Shown here: positions 54,650-60,206 of the stretch, piece after piece
Layout of the letters: each line of letters begins with the position of its first letter
Numbering within the stretch: the stretch's first letter is position 1
Assembly (NCBI GenBank): GCA_009782175.1
Contig: WRKR01000013.1
Location: forward strand, 1-60,206
Direction of reading: 5' to 3'
Length of the DNA: 60,206 nucleotides
Source of the DNA: Cystobacterineae bacterium
GTDB lineage: Bacteria > Myxococcota > Myxococcia > Myxococcales > Myxococcaceae
The notes under the pieces: generated by a model
The model's database searches: none
The model's input: only the letters and a program-made list of their open reading frames with translations
Told to the model about the DNA's origin: nothing
Position numbers and translations under genes: made by a program

Positions 54650-55821
54650 GGCCTGGGGACGGCTTTGGCTGCTTCTGCCCAGAGGCGGTTCATCTCCTTG
54701 CAGCCTTGGGCATTGGGGTGCAACTCGTCGCGGAGCTGAGAGGGGTTTGCACGGAAATGTGTATAAAAGTCAGGCCCTCTGGGGAGGTTAAACTCTTGTC
54801 TCAACTCATCCACCACTTGGTTCATCGCCTCCTGGGTGGCTTCACTTCGGCCTCTGGCCCAGGGGATGAGGGGTATAATGGCAATTTTGCCCCGGCTTTG
54901 TACCTCTTGGATGAGAGCCCTCATGGCTGTGCGGTAATCCGCCATGGCGCCAAAGTCATTGGTGCCCAAGCCAAGGGCCACCACCCTATAGCCCTCATTC
55001 TCATCCAAAGCTTGCCTCAGCCTCTCCAGGGAGCATTGCCTGTTTGCTGAAACGCAGCGCGCTGTGTCACCGCCATAACCGCCATTCACCTGCAGGGGAT
55101 AATGGTTTTCGTCTGCCGCCCACAACAAGCTGGCAAAGGCCGGGTTTTGGGACTCTTGTCTATCAAAAGCATGCGCCGTAATAGAGTCGCCAAAGAAAAA
55201 CCAACCGTCAATTTTTCCGTCGGAATTGTCATGCAACTCAATTTCGTCTATTTGCACGCCGTTTTCGGTGCCCGCATCGCTGAGCACCACAAAGCGCAGC
55301 CAGCGTTGGTTGGCAAAGGGAATGCAGTGCGTCCTTGCGCGCACCGTGTTGTTTCTCACGGTCAGCACCTCATTCCACGTGCCGTCTCTTCCATCACTGC
55401 TGTTGGCCGAAGTCTCAATCCTATAGGAGGCGGGGGCTCCATAGCGTATTTCAGGGTAGTCATAGTTACCTGAAGAGCTCCAGGACAAGAGCAGCTCGCC
55501 TATGCCGCCACCCACTTCAATGGCAGCCCAGGCCGGCAAGCTTCTCCCCGCATTCCATGAGGAGGAGCCGCGAAACCTTCCATCCACCAACATGGCCGCG
55601 CTTTGGCCTGAGGAGGTGCTTGTTCGCTTGCCCGCGGAAACCAAAGTTTTAGGGAAGCCCGGAGGAATGGGTATTTCACCACAATTCTCGCCCTGGCATT
55701 CTCCTCTCCCGCCGCTGCCGCAACCCCCGCCGCCGCTCCTTCCGGTTCCACTCACGCTCCCTGTACAGGCGCTTAAGCAAATAAACCATGTCACAAAATA
55801 TAAAACATGTCGAAAATCCAT
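54646..55821 (-). CDS. SGNH/GDSL hydrolase lipoprotein with N-terminal carbohydrate-binding-like domain (paralog 1)
   Basis: 391 residues from the ATG at 55821, which has an excellent ribosome site (AAAGGAGGAGGA); the frame extends 74 codons further without support. The leader ends in a lipobox-like CLSAC (Cys19). A Gly/Cys-rich linker precedes residues ~55-198, a beta-sandwich resembling F5/8C or CBM modules (LVDGRFRGSSSW, RIETSANSSDGRDGTWNEV, IDEIELHD). The SGNH hydrolase domain follows with GDSIT (Ser213), GGYGGDTA, LGTND and DELHPN (Asp365, His368). Such enzymes de-esterify polysaccharides, peptidoglycan or lipids. Its stop overlaps that of rnz. It is a tandem paralog of 55938-57221. Confidence 0.92.
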   Translation of the reverse strand: MDFRHVLYFVTWFICLSACTGSVSGTGRSGGGGCGSGGRGECQGENCGEIPIPPGFPKTLVSAGKRTSTSSGQSAAMLVDGRFRGSSSWNAGRSLPAWAAIEVGGGIGELLLSWSSSGNYDYPEIRYGAPASYRIETSANSSDGRDGTWNEVLTVRNNTVRARTHCIPFANQRWLRFVVLSDAGTENGVQIDEIELHDNSDGKIDGWFFFGDSITAHAFDRQESQNPAFASLLWAADENHYPLQVNGGYGGDTARCVSANRQCSLERLRQALDENEGYRVVALGLGTNDFGAMADYRTAMRALIQEVQSRGKIAIIPLIPWARGRSEATQEAMNQVVDELRQEFNLPRGPDFYTHFRANPSQLRDELHPNAQGCKEMNRLWAEAAKAVPRP

Positions 55822-55937
55822 TCCTCCTCCTTTGCACACTTGCTCATTATGCTTTCCCACGTTTTCAAACTCTTGAGTCAGCCCCCCGCTGAGGCTGCTG
55901 TGCACTTTATAATGCAGTGCGGCTCCATTGTGGAAGG

Positions 55938-57221
55938 CTATTGCTGAGCACCATAAATGGAAGCCGCCGCTTCTGCCCAAAGCCGGTTCATCGCCGTATA
56001 ACCCTCTGCATTGGGGTGCAAGCCATCCGGCAATTGCCGGCAATTGGCAGCAAAATAGGCATAGAGGTTGGGGCCCGGCAGCGCTCCTGTCTCTTCCATT
56101 ATTTCTTCAATGGCCCTATTAAACTTGGGTACATCCGGCCGCGTGGGTTGGCAGGCTTGCCTCTGCTCATCCCAACGGCCAATAAACGGTATGCTGGGAA
56201 GGACGGGAATGCGGCCTGCGGCCTGAATGCGCCTTGTTATTTCCAACAACTCTGAGCGGAACTGCGCCAAGCCATAACCGTCATTGCCGGAGCCTACGTT
56301 GTTGCTGCCCAAACACACCGCCCAAAATTGAATGGCAGGGTGCTGCTCAAGCGCATTGTCCAGGCGGGCCAGGGCATGCTGTGTCCTGTCCCCTCCTACG
56401 CCGCCATTCACCATCATGGGAAAAAATTGTGGCCACCGCCTGCTCACATTCTCCGCAAAGGAGCCATGGGCTTTGGAGCGATCAAAAGCATGCGCCGTAA
56501 TAGAGTCCCCCAAAAAAAACCAACTGTCAAAATTGCCGTTTAACTCAACAGCATGCGTTGCATCATAAACATCAATCTCATCCAAATTGGCACGCGCTCC
56601 CGAGTGGAGCCGCATGCGCACCCAGGACATGCCCTCAAACTCCAAGAGGTGAGTCCGTGTTCTCACGCGGTTATCACTTATATTCACCCGTTCCTCCCAA
56701 TGGCCATCCCCGCCATGGGTTGAGTCCGAGGACACCTCCAGGCTATAGGCAGCCGGTGCACCGGAGCCTGTGTCCGTATAGCTATAGTTGGCCCCTGAGG
56801 ACCATTCCACCAACACACGCCTGGGCCCCTCCCCCACGCGTATGGCTATCCACGCCGCTTGGCCATTGTTTGTCCAGGAGCCACCCCCATCCCAACGGTA
56901 ATTCCCATCATTAATGCGCGAAGGCTGACTGCCCCCCACGGAGCTGAATGCCGGCTTGCCTCGCGAAACAAGGAGGTTGGGGGCTATATCCCCATAAAAC
57001 TCAAAAACAGGTGCAGGGGGAAAATAAGGCAAGCCCGGGTTTCCCGGGTTGTCTGGGTTGTCTGGGAGTTCTGGGTTTTCCCCCTCTGCAGCAGGCAAAG
57101 CACTGAGGCCTGCATTGCAGGCCACACCCAAACACAGCAGAGGACACAGCCCTAAACACAAAAACACCTGCAACGGCCAACACCACTGCCGCCACAACCT
57201 TCCTCGTTCTATAAACCTCAT
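55938..57221 (-). CDS. SGNH/GDSL hydrolase lipoprotein with N-terminal carbohydrate-binding-like domain (paralog 2)
   Basis: 427 residues from the ATG at 57221, with AAAGAGG upstream. The signal sequence ends in a lipobox LGVAC (Cys35). A Pro/Asn-rich linker (PELPDNPDNPGNPGLP) leads to a beta-sandwich like that of paralog 1 (RINDGNYRWDGGGSW, GAPAAYSLEVSSDSTHGGDGHW, NLDEIDVYD). The SGNH domain has GDSITAHAFDRS, GGVGGDRT, LGSNN instead of the LGTND of paralog 1, and DGLHPN (Asp399, His402). Active residues are complete. The shared SITAHAFDR after the nucleophile shows common descent. It is 116 bp upstream of paralog 1 in the same direction. A 14-bp repeat array lies before it. Confidence 0.92.
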   Translation of the reverse strand: MRFIERGRLWRQWCWPLQVFLCLGLCPLLCLGVACNAGLSALPAAEGENPELPDNPDNPGNPGLPYFPPAPVFEFYGDIAPNLLVSRGKPAFSSVGGSQPSRINDGNYRWDGGGSWTNNGQAAWIAIRVGEGPRRVLVEWSSGANYSYTDTGSGAPAAYSLEVSSDSTHGGDGHWEERVNISDNRVRTRTHLLEFEGMSWVRMRLHSGARANLDEIDVYDATHAVELNGNFDSWFFLGDSITAHAFDRSKAHGSFAENVSRRWPQFFPMMVNGGVGGDRTQHALARLDNALEQHPAIQFWAVCLGSNNVGSGNDGYGLAQFRSELLEITRRIQAAGRIPVLPSIPFIGRWDEQRQACQPTRPDVPKFNRAIEEIMEETGALPGPNLYAYFAANCRQLPDGLHPNAEGYTAMNRLWAEAAASIYGAQQ

Positions 57222-57310
57222 GCAATAGCCTCTTTTCCGGCCTTCAGAATAGAGCTTAACACCCACTTCTTGCTAAAACCCGAAGCAAAGCCCACTGAAG
57301 CACTTCAACC

Positions 57311-57364
57311 AACACAGCCCCACCAACACAACCCCAAACACAGCCCCACCAACACAGCCCCGCC
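57311..57364. repeat. 14-bp tandem repeats upstream of the SGNH pair
   Basis: Four units of AACACAGCCCCACC, the second shortened to 12 bp (AACACAACCCCA), run from 57311 to 57364 and are followed by AACATAGC. They lie about 90-145 bp upstream of the SGNH paralog 2 start, between it and the dus gene. Confidence 0.85.
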
Positions 57365-57421
57365 AACATAGCACATGGCATAGCATATGCTGCTCTTTCA
57401 TATGTTAAGAAGTGGCTCCAC

Positions 57422-58423
57422 CTAGCCCGGGCCTTCAACTGCCAACAAGGGTGTACACTCTATGCGCCTTGCCTGCATGAAAAAAGCATGTACCACACGG
57501 TGCAAGGCGCCAAACTCTGAAATGCCGTGTACAGCCACCCTAAAGGCCGCCGCACCCTCCAGGCCATGGGAATAATAGCCCCACTGTTTGCGAAAGCTGC
57601 GTATGGCCACCTCCCTATTGCCCACCCATGCCGCATGGGCCTCAAAATGCTCCCAGGCCACAAGGCAGCGCTCCTGGGGGGTGGGTGGGGCTCCCCCCAA
57701 TAACTCTCTGAAAATCCAAGGGTTTCCAAGTGCAGCTCGGCCCACCATGACAAAGTCACAAGCGGTTTGGGCCTGCATGCGCTCTGCGTCGGCCACGCAG
57801 CGCACATCCCCATTGCCCAGCACGGCAAAGGTGGAGCCGAAGTGTTGTTTTATGTGTGCAATAACACGCCAATCCGCCTTGCCGGCATAGCCTTGGGCCC
57901 GCGTGCGGGGGTGTATAGCCAGGGCAGCCACATGGGCTTTGGCGAGGGCCTCGGCCATTTGGAGGTAGTTTTGGTTTTGAGCATCCCAACCGGAGCGGAT
58001 TTTGGCGGTTATGGGCAGGCCCGTCGCATCCGCAATGGCTTTGCAAATATCAGCCGCACGCTGTGGGTAGAGCATCAGGGCGGAGCCTGCTCCTGTTTTT
58101 GTTACCTTTTTGACGGGGCAGCCCATGTTAATGTCTATCATCTGTGCCCCCATGGCTTGGGCATACAGGGCGGCCTTTGCCATGGGCCCCGCCTCCCCAC
58201 CAAACAGCTGTATACAAAAAGGTACCTCCACCCTGGGGCAATGTTGCACATAGCGCAAGCTGCCCTTGCCCTGGCGAAGCAAGCCCTGTGCACTCACCAA
58301 CTCTGTGGGGCAATGGCTGGCCCCCATGCGGCGGGCAATGAGGCGAAAAGGCTCCTCGCTGACGCCAGCCATGGGCGCCAAGGCATAGGGGGTGGCAAAG
58401 GAGAAAGAGGCAATGTATGGCAC
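57422..58423 (-). CDS. dus: tRNA-dihydrouridine synthase
   Basis: 333 residues. It reduces uridines in the tRNA D-loop with FMN and NADPH. TIM-barrel motifs: APMAGVSEEPFR near the start, IDINMGCPVKKVTKTGAG with catalytic Cys102, KIRSGWD, HPRTRAQGYAGKADW, GNGDV and MVGRAALGNPWIF. DusB-like by the GCPVKKV and GNPWIF signatures. The C-terminal ~80 residues form the usual helical domain. It is the first gene of a minus-strand group with the SGNH lipoproteins, though 200 bp apart. Confidence 0.95.
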   Translation of the reverse strand: MPYIASFSFATPYALAPMAGVSEEPFRLIARRMGASHCPTELVSAQGLLRQGKGSLRYVQHCPRVEVPFCIQLFGGEAGPMAKAALYAQAMGAQMIDINMGCPVKKVTKTGAGSALMLYPQRAADICKAIADATGLPITAKIRSGWDAQNQNYLQMAEALAKAHVAALAIHPRTRAQGYAGKADWRVIAHIKQHFGSTFAVLGNGDVRCVADAERMQAQTACDFVMVGRAALGNPWIFRELLGGAPPTPQERCLVAWEHFEAHAAWVGNREVAIRSFRKQWGYYSHGLEGAAAFRVAVHGISEFGALHRVVHAFFMQARRIECTPLLAVEGPG

Positions 58424-58458
58424 TGGCCGCTATTTAGGAGGAGTATTCCTTTTTGGCA

Positions 58459-58528
58459 CCCTATTTTTTAGCCCTGTTTTTTAGCCCTATTTTTAGCCCT
58501 GTTTTTTTAGCCCTATTTTTAGCCTTGT
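58459..58528. repeat. Variable tandem repeats upstream of the M50 protease gene
   Basis: Five repeats of CCCTATTTTTTAG / CCCTGTTTTTTAG type with T runs of 5 to 7 bases, from 58459 to 58528. The unit length varies only through the T tract, a sign of slippage. The array is ~95 bp before the M50 start, in the gap with divergent dus. Confidence 0.85.
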
Positions 58529-58623
58529 TGTGGAAGGCCCTGGGGGGTAGCCTGGCCTTTGTCCCTTTTTGGCAGCAAATGGCTTCCATCAACGCCTTTT
58601 AACGGGCATAACTGAGGTGGAGC

Positions 58624-60069
58624 ATGTTTAGGTTTTCTATTGGAAAAATTCCTGTTGAGGTGAGCACCTCTCATGTTGTTTTCAGCCTTGTGCTCGCTTT
58701 CCTCTTTGCTGAATATAACCTCAACTTTGTTATTGCTTTCCTTTTTCCTTCCTATGGTTTGGAAATTCCCCTGCCCCCCCTCCCTGTGGCCATTGCCTGT
58801 TGGCTAGCTGTTATTAGCTTTTCTGTCCTGGTCCATGAGTTGGGGCATGCATGGTCGAGTTTGGCTTTTGGCAACAAGCCTTCCATTGTATTGGCTGGCA
58901 TGGGGGGTTATACGCTGACGCCGGTGGAAAAGCCTTTGCCGTGGTTGAAGGAGGTTGTATTAACCTTGGCGGGCCCTTTGGCGGGCTATGTTTTGGCGGG
59001 GCTTTCTGGCTTTCTCTTTTTTCTGCTTAGGGACAACAACCCCAGCATAATACACTATATTTGCATTGGTTTTAGCTGGGCTAACCTGCTGTGGTCCACT
59101 TTTAACCTTTTGCCCATAGGGCCTTTGGATGGGGGGCGTATTGCCGGCCTCTTTTTTATGCGTTTTGCGCCACAGCGTGCACCTCTTTATACGCAAGTGT
59201 TGGGTTTGCTTTGTGGAATACCCATTCTCGCCTGGGCTTTGTTGAGCAGAAGCCTGTTTATGGCCATCTTCGTAGGTTTTTTTGTGTTGCGCTCCCTCAT
59301 GTTTATTGTGGAGTTTTTGCGCAACAAAGCCCCCTCAGCGGAGGCCTCTGCCGCAGAGGCTTCCGCAGAGGCCCCTGCAGAGGCCGCCTCGGAGGAGTTG
59401 GTCCGCATTAAAAAGCTGCTGGAGGAGGGCGCTTATGCTGAAGGCCTTCAGCAAGCTGAAAACCTTTTGGCCAGCGCTCTGCCGCCTGAAGAGAGCGCGC
59501 AGGCGCACTATTGGGCGGGTTGGCTGGCCATAAAAAGCAACCAAGGGCGCAAGGCCTTAAACCATTTCTCTCAAGCCGAGGGCCTTGAGGTACCTCCTCA
59601 GGCCATGGCGGCCGCCTTCTCCCTGCTTGGGGAGGATGAGCGGGCTTTGCACTATTGGGAGATGGCCAACCTCCTCTCGGAAAACCCCACCTTGCTGCAT
59701 GAGTGGGCCGGCACCTTGCTGCGCCTGGGCAAAGTTTCCCAGGTGCGTGAAATGCCCAATATACGCCTCTCCAAGGCCTACCTCTGCGCGGAAAGCGTCT
59801 TCCGTTTGCGGCGTGAGTATGCCCAAGCAGCCCAGGCGGGAGAGGCCGCCTTCAACTTGGAGCCGGAAGCGGAGCTTGCCTATGAGGCCGCCTGCAACTA
59901 TGCCTTGGCCGAGGATGACAGCAATGCATTGAGGATGCTGGTGCTCGCCGCGCAAAACGGCTTTAGCAACCCCCAAAAAGCCTTGACGGACACCGCCCTG
60001 TTTCGCCTTCACCACAACCCTGAGTTTCAACAATGGCTTAGTGGCCTCCGCTGGGGCCTATTAAATTGA
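58624..60069 (+). CDS. M50 (site-2-type) membrane metalloprotease with C-terminal TPR domain
   Basis: 481 residues with GGTGGAG upstream. Six or so helices between ~15 and ~245 hold the zinc motif HELGH (71-75) and the second site NLLPIGPLDGG (~163-173). Both are complete, so it should cleave substrates within the membrane. This is the rhomboid-like short S2P form without a PDZ domain. A linker of Ala/Glu/Ser repeats (AEASAAEASAEAPAEAASEE) leads to ~215 residues of TPR-like helices in the cytoplasm, presumably for selecting substrates. It has no adjacent anti-sigma gene. The stop is 137 bp from the window edge. Confidence 0.93.
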   Translation: MFRFSIGKIPVEVSTSHVVFSLVLAFLFAEYNLNFVIAFLFPSYGLEIPLPPLPVAIACWLAVISFSVLVHELGHAWSSLAFGNKPSIVLAGMGGYTLTPVEKPLPWLKEVVLTLAGPLAGYVLAGLSGFLFFLLRDNNPSIIHYICIGFSWANLLWSTFNLLPIGPLDGGRIAGLFFMRFAPQRAPLYTQVLGLLCGIPILAWALLSRSLFMAIFVGFFVLRSLMFIVEFLRNKAPSAEASAAEASAEAPAEAASEELVRIKKLLEEGAYAEGLQQAENLLASALPPEESAQAHYWAGWLAIKSNQGRKALNHFSQAEGLEVPPQAMAAAFSLLGEDERALHYWEMANLLSENPTLLHEWAGTLLRLGKVSQVREMPNIRLSKAYLCAESVFRLRREYAQAAQAGEAAFNLEPEAELAYEAACNYALAEDDSNALRMLVLAAQNGFSNPQKALTDTALFRLHHNPEFQQWLSGLRWGLLN

Positions 60070-60206
60070 GTATGGGGGGGGTTTTATTTTTTCCCCTCCG
60101 GGGGGGGGGGGGGGGTCGCCTCCGGCGAGGGGTTTTTTTCCCTTTCAGCGGGGGGGGGTTTCGCCCCCCGGCGGGTCCTTTTTTTTTTTTGGACAAAAAG
60201 AGCGGA
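60070..60206. other. Homopolymer-rich sequence at the window edge
   Basis: A run of 16 G (60100-60115), further runs of G, C and T, and GC hairpins (CGCCTCCGGCGAGG then T7; GGGGGG/CCCCCC then T11) follow the M50 gene. Terminators may be present, but the base pattern is unlike any other part of the window and is typical of a low-quality contig end. Confidence 0.6.

Noticed and set aside
60100-60206. Poly-G tract as a phase-variation switch
   Set aside because: It lies after the last stop, with several other homopolymers at the very edge of the window. A contig-end artefact is the simpler explanation.

Overview
The window looks like chromosomal DNA of a Gram-negative bacterium of the old 'deltaproteobacterial' type, most plausibly Myxococcota or a related predatory or gliding lineage. 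This is inferred from gene content, not from a marker gene. The evidence is an MglA-type polarity GTPase with the TVPGQ switch, a eukaryotic-like Ser/Thr kinase, an NtrC-type sigma-54 activator, a class III adenylate cyclase, a LysM-FecR-barrel protein, an OmpA protein with thrombospondin type 3 calcium repeats, a DUF4175/MoxR/DUF58/BatA set, and many lipoproteins and secreted proteins. No rRNA, tRNA, CRISPR array, transposase or phage gene was seen. Base composition is moderate by eye and was not measured. The last ~100 bases are homopolymer-rich and look like a contig edge.

Layout. (1) 0-10.6 kb, minus strand: an MglA-like GTPase, a PocR-domain histidine kinase carrying a 12/24-bp minisatellite, a DUF4175 membrane protein, a TPR protein with a dead zinc-peptidase domain, mnmG, and a periplasmic/membrane protein. 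(2) 10.6-13.5 kb, plus strand: a GNAT acetyltransferase and two tandem paralogous exported proteins. (3) 13.7-22.6 kb: an acyl-CoA carboxylase subunit (minus), then MoxR-DUF58-BatA, a short-chain dehydrogenase and acetyl-CoA synthetase (plus). MoxR-DUF58-BatA are the usual partners of the DUF4175 and TPR genes of block 1, so the set seems split in two. (4) 22.6-32.7 kb: a surface/secretome island with a secreted HExxHxxGxxH metalloprotease ending in five 273-bp repeats, two InlB/GLUG lipoproteins, and a Q-rich protein with duplicated EF-hand-like modules. (5) 32.7-42.9 kb: a signalling and envelope block with a DUF481 barrel, a sigma-54 response regulator, a Ser/Thr kinase with pseudo-receiver tail, a divergent adenylate cyclase translationally coupled to a LysM-FecR-barrel protein, and OmpA-TSP3. 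(6) 43-60 kb: metabolic and housekeeping genes (D-2-hydroxyacid dehydrogenase, phosphohexomutase, deoC, S9 peptidase, H+-pyrophosphatase, RNase Z, Dus, M50 protease-TPR), mixed with two paralogous small barrels and two paralogous SGNH-hydrolase lipoproteins.

Two sequence-level themes cut across the genes. One is a family of intergenic fold-back repeats built on GACCGGTTTC tips, a GAGGCGAGC-type hairpin with compensatory base changes, and a CATGAGGTCGA block. The other is an unusual load of short tandem repeats. Units of 8-15 bp recur in gene-upstream regions, while 12/24-bp, frame-preserving units occur inside coding regions. Both suggest a repeat-rich genome with possible length-variable expression and protein linkers.
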